Origin: Thermosporothrix hazakensis | GTDB lineage: Bacteria > Chloroflexota > Ktedonobacteria > Ktedonobacterales > Ktedonobacteraceae | Direction of reading: 5' to 3' | DNA: 64,000 nucleotides | Assembly (NCBI RefSeq): GCF_003253565.1 | Contig: NZ_QKUF01000007.1 | Location: 186,001 to 250,000 of the forward strand | In this document: one piece after another, positions 27,602 through 35,674 of the stretch | How positions within the stretch are numbered: the stretch's first letter is position 1 | Layout: every line of letters starts with the position of its first letter | Notes under the pieces: generated by a model | What the model was told of the DNA's origin: nothing | Database searches by the model: none | The model's input: the letters and a program-made list of their open reading frames with translations, nothing else | Made by a program: the position numbers and the translations under genes

Positions 27602-28076
27602 GGCAGCCTGTTTCAAGTTAGAAACACTGTATGCTGGAAGTGTTGCAGAATTGCATCTTTCTGTTTCATTTTTGGAACAGCTCTTCCAGGAGAAAAGCCT
27701 GCTGCAAAAGAGAAGCTCAACTGGCTGTTGGAGTACCGGGAAGAAATCTTTCCCTCGCTTGCTGTTGAGTTTGGCATGAAAATTGCAAGAAAGGAAAAGA
27801 GAGAGCAGATACAGTATTTCATCTGCTTGCGTGGCTCTGTTCCTTGTGTAGAGCGCAGGAAAAATTGCCTTTTGCAGAAGAGGCGCTTGGAGCTGAAAAA
27901 TAACGCCCTGGGTCCGCTCAGATATAGCCAAAGACGGTATTATGGCGTAAACTGTACTTGTTAAAATAGATCTTCTTCCCTGTTCTTGCTGTGCTTGCCC
28001 GTTTGTTGTAAAAGCATATGCGCAGCGGTGTGAGGGAAGACAAAAAGCAGCCAGAGTAAACAAAGGAGATTGCTCG
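27602..28076 (+). other. Regulatory region upstream of dhaK
   Basis: 475 bp with three inverted repeats. They are GTTTC-N6-GAAAC at 27610-27625, AACACT-N10-AGTGTT at 27623-27644 and TGGAA-N6-TTCCA at 27673-27688. A sigma-54 promoter follows at 27772-27787, then a roughly 280-nt leader opening with an AGCAGAT/ATCTGCT hairpin (27804-27827). The inverted repeats sit 85-165 bp upstream of the -12 element, the usual place for activator sites. No gene is supported. Confidence 0.6.
27772..27787 (+). promoter_or_regulatory. Sigma-54 (-24/-12) promoter of the dha operon
   Basis: TGGCATGAAAATTGCA matches TGGCAC-N5-TTGCA with one mismatch and the required 10 bp between GG and GC. Transcription would start near 27798. 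It lies just downstream of a GAFTGA-containing activator gene and upstream of dhaK. Confidence 0.75.
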
Positions 28077-29078
28077 ATGAAGAAGCTCATTAATAAGCCA
28101 GAAGATGTAGTCAAAGAAGCGCTCGAAGGGATTGCAGCCCTGCACTCAGATCTCGTGCGGGTTGATCTGGAAAACCAGATCATTGTACGAGCAGATGCCC
28201 CGCTTCAGGGCAAAGTAGGTGTTATTTCTGGTGGTGGTAGTGGGCATGAGCCAATGCATGGTGGCTTCGTCGGACATGGGATGCTCGATGCAGCATGTCC
28301 AGGAGCGATTTTTACTTCTCCGGTTCCCGATCAGATGTTAGCGGCAACAAAGGCGGTCAATGGTGGGGCGGGTGTCCTTCATATCGTGAAAAACTATACC
28401 GGGGACGTCCTGAACTTTGAGATGGCGGCAGAGCTGGCACAGGCGGAGGGGATCGAGGTTGCCAGCGTGGTAACAAACGACGATGTGGCCGTACAGGATA
28501 GCACCTATACTGCCGGACGTCGTGGTGTGGGGGTAACCGTCCTGCTGGAAAAGATTGTAGGGGGTATGGCCGAAGCGGGTGCTCCTCTGGCGGCTGTTGC
28601 TGAGATGGCTCAACGGGTGAACAATCAGGGACGCAGCATGGGCATGGCACTGACTTCCTGCACGGTTCCCGCAAAGGGGTCACCGACCTTTGAGCTTGGT
28701 GCAGATGAAATGGAAATAGGCATAGGCATTCATGGCGAGCCGGGGCGCCGTCGCGTCAAACTGGCCTCAGCGGCTGAAATTACAGAGATGCTCGCTACTC
28801 CAATTATCAGCGATCTTGGCTTGAAAGCAGGTGAGCGCGTGCTGGCGTTTGTGAACGGCATGGGTGGCACACCGCTGATCGAGCTATACGTTGTGGCGAA
28901 CGAGCTTGCAAAGATCCTGAAAGGGAAGAATATTTCAATTGCTCGCTCGCTGGTCGGCAACTACATTACCTCGCTGGAAATGGCGGGCTGCTCGATCACG
29001 TTGCTGCGTTTGGATGATGATATGATCCGTTACTGGGATGCACCTGTCCATACAGCGGCGTTGCGTTGGGGTATGTAG
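28077..29078 (+). CDS. dhaK: PTS-dependent dihydroxyacetone kinase, substrate-binding subunit DhaK
   Basis: The 333-residue subunit binds dihydroxyacetone covalently as a hemiaminal through H219 in GIGIHGEPG (the E. coli equivalent is H218). H57 in [17 protein letters not shown] is the second conserved active-site histidine. Length and motifs match the PTS-type DhaK, not the ATP-dependent fusion kinase, which would carry a DhaL domain in the same chain. It works with DhaL, whose bound ADP is rephosphorylated by DhaM. AAAGGAG precedes the ATG. dhaL follows after a 202-nt structured gap. Confidence 0.96.
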   Translation: MKKLINKPEDVVKEALEGIAALHSDLVRVDLENQIIVRADAPLQGKVGVISGGGSGHEPMHGGFVGHGMLDAACPGAIFTSPVPDQMLAATKAVNGGAGVLHIVKNYTGDVLNFEMAAELAQAEGIEVASVVTNDDVAVQDSTYTAGRRGVGVTVLLEKIVGGMAEAGAPLAAVAEMAQRVNNQGRSMGMALTSCTVPAKGSPTFELGADEMEIGIGIHGEPGRRRVKLASAAEITEMLATPIISDLGLKAGERVLAFVNGMGGTPLIELYVVANELAKILKGKNISIARSLVGNYITSLEMAGCSITLLRLDDDMIRYWDAPVHTAALRWGM

Positions 29079-29149
29079 CGGGTGAAATGAACGGATGTTC
29101 GTCTTGATATTCGGGCTAGCAGGGGCTCTTTCTCTTTTTGCGTGAAGCG

Positions 29150-29250
29150 GTGTACAATAGAAGCATTCCGTATCATGGATAGGGTGCGACAAAGTACGCT
29201 GAGATACCCTACAGAGTTCGGAGGCCATGCCTGAGAAGTCAGAGACGAAC
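29150..29250 (+). ncRNA. Structured leader RNA between dhaK and dhaL, resembling half of a TPP aptamer
   Basis: A TACAAT -10-like box at about 29153 is followed by an irregular stem. TAGGGT (29180-29185) pairs with ACCCTA (29206-29211), enclosing the stem GCGAC/GTACGC (29186-29199) and an asymmetric internal loop TGAGAT (29200-29205). This is the shape and sequence of the P2-P3 arm of a thiamine pyrophosphate riboswitch (GGGUGC with GCUGAGAUACCC). The second half is not the TPP consensus: GTTCG (29216-29220) pairs with CGAAC (29246-29250) around two small hairpins. It is either a degenerate or unrelated cis-RNA. The position, ending 30 nt before the dhaL start, suits translational control. 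Confidence 0.4.
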
Positions 29251-29280
29251 ATCTTATTACTGTTTATTTGGGGGAGGAAC

Positions 29281-29913
29281 ATGCCGATTACAATAGATGA
29301 CACGTTGCGCTGGTTGCAGCGTCTTGCCGATGCCTTGCATGAAAATCGCGACTATCTGACTCAGCTTGATGCCGCTATTGGAGACGCCGACCACGGTATC
29401 AATATGGACCGTGGTTTTAAAGCGGTCACCGAGAAACTACCCGCCGTCGCAAGTATGGACATTGGCTCAATCCTCAAGACGGTTGGCACCACACTGGTTT
29501 CGACAGTAGGGGGGGCAAGCGGTCCATTATATGGCACAGCTTTTCTGCGCGCCGGTATGGCCACCGCCGGAAAGCATGAGCTGGATGAGGCCGATGTTGT
29601 TGCCATGCTTGATGCTGCACTTGAGGGAATCAAGGCGCGGGGGAAAGCTCAACCGGGCGAGAAAACGATGGTTGATGCTCTTGCTCCGGCTGTGGAAGCC
29701 GCCCACGAAGCAGTGCAGGCGAAATGTGATCTGATACAGTTGTTGCAGCGTTGCTGTGCTGCCGCCGAAGAAGGGATGAAGAAAACCATCCCGCTACAGG
29801 CGACCAAAGGACGAGCAAGCTATCTTGGTGAACGGAGTGTTGGTCATCAAGACCCCGGAGCTACCTCGTGCTGGCTTATTCTCAAGACTCTCTCTGACAC
29901 GATGGGGCAATAA
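29281..29913 (+). CDS. dhaL: PTS-dependent dihydroxyacetone kinase, ADP-binding subunit DhaL
   Basis: The 210-residue subunit has the DhaL fold: AIGDADHGINMDRGF with the Mg-binding aspartates, TLVSTVGGASGPLYGTAF, PGEKTMVDAL and the end block YLGERSVGHQDPGA. It carries a permanently bound ADP that is phosphorylated by DhaM and passes the phosphate to dihydroxyacetone on DhaK. The ATG at 29281 has GGGGGAGG just upstream; the frame also opens 18 codons earlier, inside the structured leader, which is less likely. Confidence 0.95.
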   Translation: MPITIDDTLRWLQRLADALHENRDYLTQLDAAIGDADHGINMDRGFKAVTEKLPAVASMDIGSILKTVGTTLVSTVGGASGPLYGTAFLRAGMATAGKHELDEADVVAMLDAALEGIKARGKAQPGEKTMVDALAPAVEAAHEAVQAKCDLIQLLQRCCAAAEEGMKKTIPLQATKGRASYLGERSVGHQDPGATSCWLILKTLSDTMGQ

Positions 29914-29939
29914 CGTCTACCCCCTGAAGGAGTAAAGGC

Positions 29940-30341
29940 ATGGCCGTAGGAATTGTGATTGTATCTCATAGCGCCCGCCTGGCTGAGGGCGTGGTTGAAC
30001 TGGCTGGACAGATGGCCCAGGGAAAAGTAGCAATCGTCGCTGCCGGCGGTATGCCCGACGGCTCGCTTGGCACGTCTGTTGATCGAGTAGTCGCGGCATT
30101 ACGTGAGGCTGATAGTCCTGATGGAGTGGTGATTCTGCTCGATCTGGGGAGCGCCGTGATGACGGCTGAAATGGCTGTTGAGATGTTTGCTGCCGAGAGC
30201 TCTCATCGTGTCGTGATTAGCTCCGCACCGCTGGTTGAGGGAGCCGTCATTGCTGCTGTTGAATCCGCTACAGGGAGCAGCCTGGACGAAGTGAATACAG
30301 CGGCGGAGAGCGCTCATTTGCTCCCAAAACATTCTGACTAG
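29940..30341 (+). CDS. dhaM: Dihydroxyacetone kinase phosphotransfer subunit DhaM (EIIA-Man-like domain only)
   Basis: The 133-residue protein is a single EIIA-mannose-type domain. The phospho-accepting histidine is H10 in IVIVSHSARLAEG, followed by AAGGMPDGSLGTS and LLDLGSAVMTAEMA. Unlike E. coli DhaM, it has no fused HPr or EI-like domain, as in many Gram-positive systems. It receives phosphate from HPr and rephosphorylates ADP on DhaL. AAGGAG precedes the start. An EI gene follows 138 nt downstream, but no HPr gene is in the window. Confidence 0.93.
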   Translation: MAVGIVIVSHSARLAEGVVELAGQMAQGKVAIVAAGGMPDGSLGTSVDRVVAALREADSPDGVVILLDLGSAVMTAEMAVEMFAAESSHRVVISSAPLVEGAVIAAVESATGSSLDEVNTAAESAHLLPKHSD

Positions 30342-30479
30342 AAAGTACAAATCTTTGTCGCGCCTATCTCGGAACGTTTGAAGAAAGCTGAAAACCGCGA
30401 TACAGGGGATAGATCGGTCTCCGTGTTCGCTATGCTGGCGTTCTGGCAAAAGCATGGCGTGATGAGGAGGCAATGAAGC

Positions 30480-32264
30480 ATGATACAGGAAAATGATGTG
30501 ACGAATCCATTGTCAGTAGTGGCAATTTCACCGGGTATAGCCGTTGGTCCTGTGCTGGTGCATAAGGTAACGGCACGGGTTATTACTGAAACAACGATTG
30601 CAGCGGATCAGGTTGAAAATGAGTTGCAGCGGCTGCATTCGGCGCTAGATCTTGCTTTAAAAGAGATACAAAAGCTGTCCAGGCATGTCGCGCAGAATGT
30701 GGGACAGGAGGAGGCTGGTATTTTTGAGGCCCATCAGATGATGCTGGAGGATCCTGATCTGCTTGCTTCTGTGGAAGAGCTGATCTCACAGCAGCACTAT
30801 TCAGCTGAATATGCGCTGCAACAGGTTGCTGAACAGTATGCGGCGCAGCTTGCCGCACTGGATGATGAGCTGCTCTCGGCTCGAAGCAAAGATGTGAAGG
30901 ATGCGGTGAACCATGTCGTTCAGCAGTTGACCGGGACAGCCTCGCAGAAGCTGGCTCCGACCTCACCTGTGATTATTGTGGCTGAGGATCTGACCCCTTC
31001 CGATACAGCAAGCCTGGATCCATCGCTGATCCTGGGTATCTGTACTGTGGTTGGCGGTCCAACAACCCACGCGGCTATTCTTGCGCGTACGCTGGAAATC
31101 CCTGCTGTGGCAGGTATTGATGTCGCGTTGCTTGATCGCTTACATGAGGGCGACATTGTGGCCTTAGATGGTGCAAAAGGGCTGTTCTATCAACAGTTGA
31201 GCGCCGAACAGCAGCAGCAATTTGAGGCGACCATGCAGGAGCAGCGCCGTCAGCGTACTGAGCGCCGGGCGCAGGAAGAGCAAGTCTGGAAGTCACGACT
31301 TGCTACTACGGCGGATGACACACGTGTCGCGGTTTTTGCGAATGTCGGCGATGAGGAAACTGCCCGTACCGCCGCGCTTGCCGGTGCCGAAGGAATAGGT
31401 CTGCTTCGCACTGAATTCCTCTTCGGCGGACGTCCAGTCTTCCCTTCAGAGGAAGAGCAGTTTAAGAGCTATGTGGCGCTGTTCAAGGCCTTTCTCGAAA
31501 ATACCGAACTGGGTAAATCGATTATTGTGCGCACGCTTGATGCTGGTGCTGACAAGCCATTTCCCGCTCTTGAGCCGATTATTGGGGAGTTGCAGGAAGC
31601 TAACCCGGCACTCGGCTTGCGTGGTATTCGTATTCACCTCAAGCATGAAGAACTCCTGCGGCAGCAGCTTCGAGCACTCTTGCTGGCGGCTGGCAAAACG
31701 GGAGTCGATCTGCATATTATGTTCCCGATGATCGCAACTGTCGAGGAAGTGCGACGTGTCAAGCAGATCTATAGCGCCGTACATACAGAAATAGTTGCGG
31801 CAGGGAAGGCCGTTCCCACTCAGGTACACCTCGGTATTATGGTAGAAACGCCGGCTGCGGCTATAATGGCTGAAGAACTGGCTCGTGAGGTTGATTTCTT
31901 CAGCATTGGCGCAAACGACCTTTATCAGTATACGATGGCGGTGGACCGTACCAATAGCCGAGTTACTGGCATGTTCAGCACGGTTGAGCCTGCGGTGTTG
32001 CGCATGATCGCGCGTATTGCAGAGGCTGGCCAGAAATATGGCAAGTTGGTTGCTGTCTGTGGTGAGCTTGGGGCCAATCCTCAGGTTGCCCCTGCTCTCG
32101 TTGGTATGGGCGTGCGTGAGCTTAGCATGTCGCCTCCGTCTATCGCTCGCATCAAGGCAGTGCTGCATCGACAGCCCCTCACTTATTGGCAGGATCTGGC
32201 GACGAAACTGCTGGCTGCCGAGACCGCTGCCGATATTCAACAGATACTGGCTGAGAATGAATAG
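30480..32264 (+). CDS. ptsI: PTS phosphoenolpyruvate-protein phosphotransferase (enzyme I)
   Basis: The 594-residue enzyme takes phosphate from phosphoenolpyruvate onto H197 in GGPTTHAAILART and passes it to HPr. The N-terminal HPr-binding helices contain EEAGIFEAHQMMLEDP. The C-terminal PEP barrel shows GLLRTEFLF, RTLDAGADKP and LGLRGIRIHL. Further motifs are IMVETPAAA, FSIGANDLYQYTMAVDR and a catalytic cysteine in VAVCGELGANP. Its place after dhaM suggests a dedicated EI for dihydroxyacetone uptake metabolism. GAGGAGG lies 9 nt before the ATG; an out-of-frame ATG sits between them. Confidence 0.96.
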   Translation: MIQENDVTNPLSVVAISPGIAVGPVLVHKVTARVITETTIAADQVENELQRLHSALDLALKEIQKLSRHVAQNVGQEEAGIFEAHQMMLEDPDLLASVEELISQQHYSAEYALQQVAEQYAAQLAALDDELLSARSKDVKDAVNHVVQQLTGTASQKLAPTSPVIIVAEDLTPSDTASLDPSLILGICTVVGGPTTHAAILARTLEIPAVAGIDVALLDRLHEGDIVALDGAKGLFYQQLSAEQQQQFEATMQEQRRQRTERRAQEEQVWKSRLATTADDTRVAVFANVGDEETARTAALAGAEGIGLLRTEFLFGGRPVFPSEEEQFKSYVALFKAFLENTELGKSIIVRTLDAGADKPFPALEPIIGELQEANPALGLRGIRIHLKHEELLRQQLRALLLAAGKTGVDLHIMFPMIATVEEVRRVKQIYSAVHTEIVAAGKAVPTQVHLGIMVETPAAAIMAEELAREVDFFSIGANDLYQYTMAVDRTNSRVTGMFSTVEPAVLRMIARIAEAGQKYGKLVAVCGELGANPQVAPALVGMGVRELSMSPPSIARIKAVLHRQPLTYWQDLATKLLAAETAADIQQILAENE

Positions 32265-32357
32265 CATGGGGTACTGTTGCCAGGGTATGATGAGCATATG
32301 AGTATCACGTTCTGGTAAAAAGAAGAAGTATCCACATCAAAAGTATAGTTATGTTTT

Positions 32358-32389
32358 TTGCCTCTCCGCTTTCATCGGTGGAGAGGCAA
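32358..32389. terminator. Stable hairpin after ptsI, terminator candidate
   Basis: TTGCCTCTCCGC (32358-32369) pairs with GTGGAGAGGCAA (32378-32389) over 12 bp with one G-U pair. The T-run precedes rather than follows the stem, so it is not a textbook terminator. Confidence 0.4.
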
Positions 32390-32789
32390 TTGCGTCTGTA
32401 TAAGCCTTTCTCCTTCCAAACTCTACCATATTTCTGCAAATCCCTGGAAGCGATTGCGCTCCTATTCCTGCTGTTCTTGAAAGAATACCTGATAGCCGAA
32501 GCTTCAGGAGTGCACTGTTTTCAGAAACGAGCTTTTCTAGTTTTGACTTTCTAAATCCTGCTATGGTGTCTCGAAACGGTGAAGAATTGAAGACTGATAT
32601 GATGTGAGTTTCGCTTTGTTGAGTACGTATATTCATAATATCAGAGCTATCTGTTCAAGAATGTGCTTTATGGCCTCAAAGAACGCGCTGATGTTACTCA
32701 TGAGCTATCTTGTTGGGATTGGAGGTACAGCGTGAGTTCCTGAGATAGGGAATATTTCAGGTATACAAAAGAAGTCCCAAGCGAATACG

Positions 32790-32818
32790 ATCAGGCTTTT
32801 ACCACAATTTTGTACAAT
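32790..32818 (+). promoter_or_regulatory. Candidate promoter of the oligopeptide-binding protein gene
   Basis: TACAAT (32813-32818) is a good -10; the -35 (ATCAGG) is poor. The surrounding 15-mer GTACAATGACAGGAA recurs at the cupin promoter (35627-35641). Confidence 0.4.
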
Positions 32819-32903
32819 GACAGGAAGTTCTTCTAGCCATACTGCAACGCCGTTGTCTTTGTATCGCTTTTGCTACGCGCGTTGTGTAAGGAGTATTTCG
32901 TCT

Positions 32904-34652
32904 ATGCTGCGGTATAAAACATGGGCACGCCGAAGCTTCCCCTTGCTTCTTTGTTTCCTGGCAGTGTTAGTTGTCGCCTGTGGTGGGTCCACTGCGACCC
33001 CCGGTCAGGGGTCTGATAAAGCCCCTGAAGATAAACAAATCGCTGTCATGCCAGAGGTAAATATCAGCGAGATCAAAACATTTGATCCTGCCCTCGCAAC
33101 AGATGCCCCTTCTATTGACTCGATCAACATGGTATTTACCGGTCTCGTACAGCTTAATGACAAGCTCGAAGTGCAGGGACAGCTTGCCGAAAGCTATCAG
33201 TTAGGGCCTGATGGCGTCACCTGGACCTTTAAACTGAAACCTGATCTGAAATTCAGTAATGGAGATCCGTTGACCGCAGATGATGTCATCTATAGTATTG
33301 ATCGCGCTTTGCAGCCTGCTACCAAGTCGACGACCGCTGGCATTTACCTCGGTCTGATCAAGGATGCGGAAAAGCTGCAAGATGGCAAAGTGAAGACACT
33401 CATCGGTTCAAGTCTGAAGGCGCCTGACGCTCGCACGGTTGTGATTCAGGCGGGAAGTAAAGCGGCTTACTTCTTACAGACATTGACCTATGTCAGCTCC
33501 TATGTGGTCAACAAGAAGATTGTTGAGAAGTATGGAGATCGCTGGACGGACCATATTTCGGAAGGCGTTGGCGCCGGCCCCTTTGTTGTCTCCAAATATA
33601 ATAAGGGTGCTGAGATTATCTTTGAGCGCAACACGAACTACTATGGCGATAAGCCTCAGCTGAAGAAGGTGGTTTACCACTTCTATCAGAATGCCGATAC
33701 CGCCTATAAAGCGTACGAGTCGGGTCAGCTCCACACTGCTGGTGTTCCTGCCCCTCAGACCGATCGCGCGAAGAATCTGAAGGGACAGTTCCATACCGAG
33801 CCGTACCTATCGATCCTGTTCTATAAAATCAACTACCTCGCGAAACCTTTCAATAACATCAAAATCCGTCAGGCATTTGCTCTTGCGATCAACAAAGAGC
33901 AGATTGCGCACAACATCTACAAAGATACTGTTGTGCCAACCAATCACATTGTTCCTGATGGGCAGCCGGGATACTACCCAGATCTGAAGGGTCCTGCTGG
34001 TGTCTCTACTCCTGCTGGTGATAAAGAGAAAGCGAAGCAGTTATTTGAAGAAGGGATGAAGGAAGAGGGATATACCCGTGCAAACTTCCCGCCTGTTACC
34101 CTGACCGTCGCTTCAACCTCTGCGTCTGCACGGCAAGAATATTCGGCAGTGCAGAATATGTGGAAGGAAGCGCTTGGTATCACTGTCAAAATTAATGAGA
34201 CAGAATTCAACAAGCTGCTGACTGATATCGATGCCACGACTAACAATCCCAATGGATTGCAGATCTGGCGCGTCTCCTGGATCGCTGACTATCCTGATCC
34301 TCAGAACTGGATTTCTTTGCAGTTTGGTGAGGGCTCCGAGAACAACAACGTCAACTATGCCCATAGCTCGTTGAAGTTCGCAGCGGAGCAGAAAGAACTA
34401 CAGAAGAAGATGGCTCAGGCTGATGTTACTGCCGATGAAAATCAGCGTATGAAGCTGTATAACGAGATTGAGCAGAAATTGGTGGACGACGTTGCCTGGT
34501 TGCCCATCTATCAGGGTCAGACGGTGACGGTGCGCAAGCCGTGTATCAAGGGTCTTGAAGACAATGCTCAGGCGCTCACCCCACCAGATGATTGGGCCAA
34601 GATCTACATTACCAGCGAGCAGCCCTGCGCGAATGCTGATAAGTACAAGTAG
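32904..34652 (+). CDS. Oligopeptide ABC transporter substrate-binding lipoprotein (family 5)
   Basis: The 582-residue protein has a lipoprotein signal with lipobox VVAC (acylated C26). A family 5 solute-binding domain follows: NISEIKTFDPALATDAPS, WTFKLKPDLKFSNGDPLTADDV and IRQAFALAINKEQIA. The end shows VAWLPIYQGQTVTV. It binds peptides or similar solutes outside the membrane. No permease or ATPase genes are adjacent, so it is an orphan that must use a transporter encoded elsewhere. The ATG at 32904, with AAGGAG upstream, starts the signal peptide; an ATG at 32817 overlaps the -10 box and is rejected. Confidence 0.92.
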   Translation: MLRYKTWARRSFPLLLCFLAVLVVACGGSTATPGQGSDKAPEDKQIAVMPEVNISEIKTFDPALATDAPSIDSINMVFTGLVQLNDKLEVQGQLAESYQLGPDGVTWTFKLKPDLKFSNGDPLTADDVIYSIDRALQPATKSTTAGIYLGLIKDAEKLQDGKVKTLIGSSLKAPDARTVVIQAGSKAAYFLQTLTYVSSYVVNKKIVEKYGDRWTDHISEGVGAGPFVVSKYNKGAEIIFERNTNYYGDKPQLKKVVYHFYQNADTAYKAYESGQLHTAGVPAPQTDRAKNLKGQFHTEPYLSILFYKINYLAKPFNNIKIRQAFALAINKEQIAHNIYKDTVVPTNHIVPDGQPGYYPDLKGPAGVSTPAGDKEKAKQLFEEGMKEEGYTRANFPPVTLTVASTSASARQEYSAVQNMWKEALGITVKINETEFNKLLTDIDATTNNPNGLQIWRVSWIADYPDPQNWISLQFGEGSENNNVNYAHSSLKFAAEQKELQKKMAQADVTADENQRMKLYNEIEQKLVDDVAWLPIYQGQTVTVRKPCIKGLEDNAQALTPPDDWAKIYITSEQPCANADKYK

Positions 34653-34684
34653 ACCGTAACGTTCTGCTTGCATGGAAACGGTGG

Positions 34685-34721
34685 GCGTCTCGTATCTCTT
34701 GCAGATACGAGACGCTTTTTT
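34685..34721 (+). terminator. Intrinsic terminator of the oligopeptide-binding protein gene
   Basis: A perfect 13-bp stem pairs 34685-34697 with 34703-34715 around a 5-nt loop, followed by six Ts. The T-run contains the stop codon of the convergent lysE-like gene. Confidence 0.93.
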
Positions 34722-35329
34722 ACAGAAAGAGCGAGACAAGCACGGCGATACCAAAGCCACTCAGCACAATTCCGGCAACACGATTGATCCAGAAAAGCCT
34801 GCGCTGCTTGAGTCTCTGACGGAAAAAGCTGATACCGCTGGTCAGGAGCGCCCACCAGAGGAGTGAGCCGAGGAAGACCCCGGGAATAACGATAAGCGCA
34901 CCCCACCTGTTCTCCTGGTCAAAGCCTGCTCCCAGACCCGCGAAGATGGCGGCAAACGAGAGAATAGTTGTCGGGTTGGTCAACGTCAGCAGGAATGTAG
35001 TGAGCATGGCGCGAATATGTCCGCCCGCTGGCTCTTTCTCAATGGCATCTGTGATCTGCTTGAATATCGTTTTAACGCCGAGATAGAGCAAGAAAAAGCC
35101 TCCGATGAGGCGGAACCAGAAAGTGCAGTGAAGCAGAAAGTCACTGATTGCCGTCAGTCCCAGTCCCGCGATACTGCCGTAGACCGCGTCGGCTGTGGCG
35201 ATACCGATACCGGAGATAAAGCCATAGAGCCAGCCCCGAGCAAGAGTTCGCTGTATACAGAGAATGCTCATCGGGCCGACGACGGCTGCTATGGCCCAGG
35301 AAGAGTCCCTGTATAAAGAAAGATAGCAC
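34720..35329 (-). pseudogene. LysE-family exporter gene with a frameshift near its 5' end
   Basis: The main frame encodes AIAAVVGPMSILCIQRTLARG through to a typical LysE/RhtB end, with about six hydrophobic helices and the TLTNPTTILSFAAIFAGLG signature. The expected first residues, LSFFIQGLFLG, occur in another frame beginning at a GTG (35329) preceded by AAAGGAG. The two parts meet at about 35291-35300 with a frame change equal to a loss of two or five bases. Either the gene is inactivated or the sequence has an error there. LysE-family proteins export amino acids. A terminator with alternative pairings precedes the start, so the gene was under attenuation control. Confidence 0.7.
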
Positions 35330-35365
35330 CTGTTTTTCTCCTTTCTGTTGTGCTTTTTTGGACAT

Positions 35366-35402
35366 AAAAAAATCGCCAGGACCGTGGTTCCGGTCTGGCG
35401 AT
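35366..35402 (-). terminator. Intrinsic terminator in the lysE leader
   Basis: On the minus strand ATCGCCAGACCG (35402-35391) pairs with 35384-35372 over 12 bp with one bulge, followed by a run of Ts (35371-35366). No gene lies upstream on this strand, so it acts on the lysE leader itself. Confidence 0.8.
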
Positions 35403-35468
35403 AGCTGAATGCGTGTCTTTTAGAGCAAGGGCATGTCAAAGAAACCAGACCGTAACAAAGCCTGGTTT
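35391..35468 (-). promoter_or_regulatory. Attenuator-type leader of lysE with mutually exclusive helices
   Basis: Reading the minus-strand transcript, three helices compete. First, 35468-35462 can pair with 35448-35442 (AAACCAG/CTGGTTT). Second, 35452-35445 (CGGTCTGG) can pair with 35398-35391 (CCAGACCG), which destroys the third. The third is the terminator stem at 35402-35372. This is the anti-antiterminator, antiterminator and terminator order of riboswitches and attenuators. No known aptamer is recognised upstream. Confidence 0.55.
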
Positions 35469-35604
35469 TGCTGCTGATGCAGTGTTATTTTCTTATATGC
35501 TCTCTCAAGACAAGGCATACGCGTTCTTCCCTTATTTATCTCAGCTAAGGGTGGTGGATGTATGCTCTCTTGTCAAGCAAGGTTGCGAGTCTCTTTGCTG
35601 TGGC

Positions 35605-35633
35605 TTGTAGGTTGCCATATCATAACGTACAAT
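35605..35633 (+). promoter_or_regulatory. Promoter of the cupin gene
   Basis: TTGTAG (35605-35610), 17 bp, TACAAT (35628-35633), with the start about 35 nt before the cupin ATG. Confidence 0.55.
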
Positions 35634-35674
35634 GACAGGAAAGAACGATGTTATTTTCTGTTTGGAGGGTAGAC

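Larger units (their letters stand above)
32265..32903 (+). other. Intergenic region between ptsI and the oligopeptide-binding protein gene
   Basis: About 640 bp, AT-rich, with a 12-bp hairpin at 32358-32389 and a -10-like TACAAT at 32813-32818. Short frames present here lack ribosome-binding sites. Confidence 0.5.

Noticed and set aside
27728..27964. 78-codon open frame upstream of dhaK
   Set aside because: It overlaps the sigma-54 promoter and leader, has no ribosome-binding site and no protein character.
29161..29250. A complete TPP riboswitch between dhaK and dhaL
   Set aside because: Only the P2-P3 half is present; the ACCUGA and second conserved arm are missing. It is reported only as a TPP-like structure.
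32817..32903. Upstream ATG giving a longer oligopeptide-binding protein
   Set aside because: The ATG overlaps the predicted -10 box, and the added residues would bury the lipoprotein signal.
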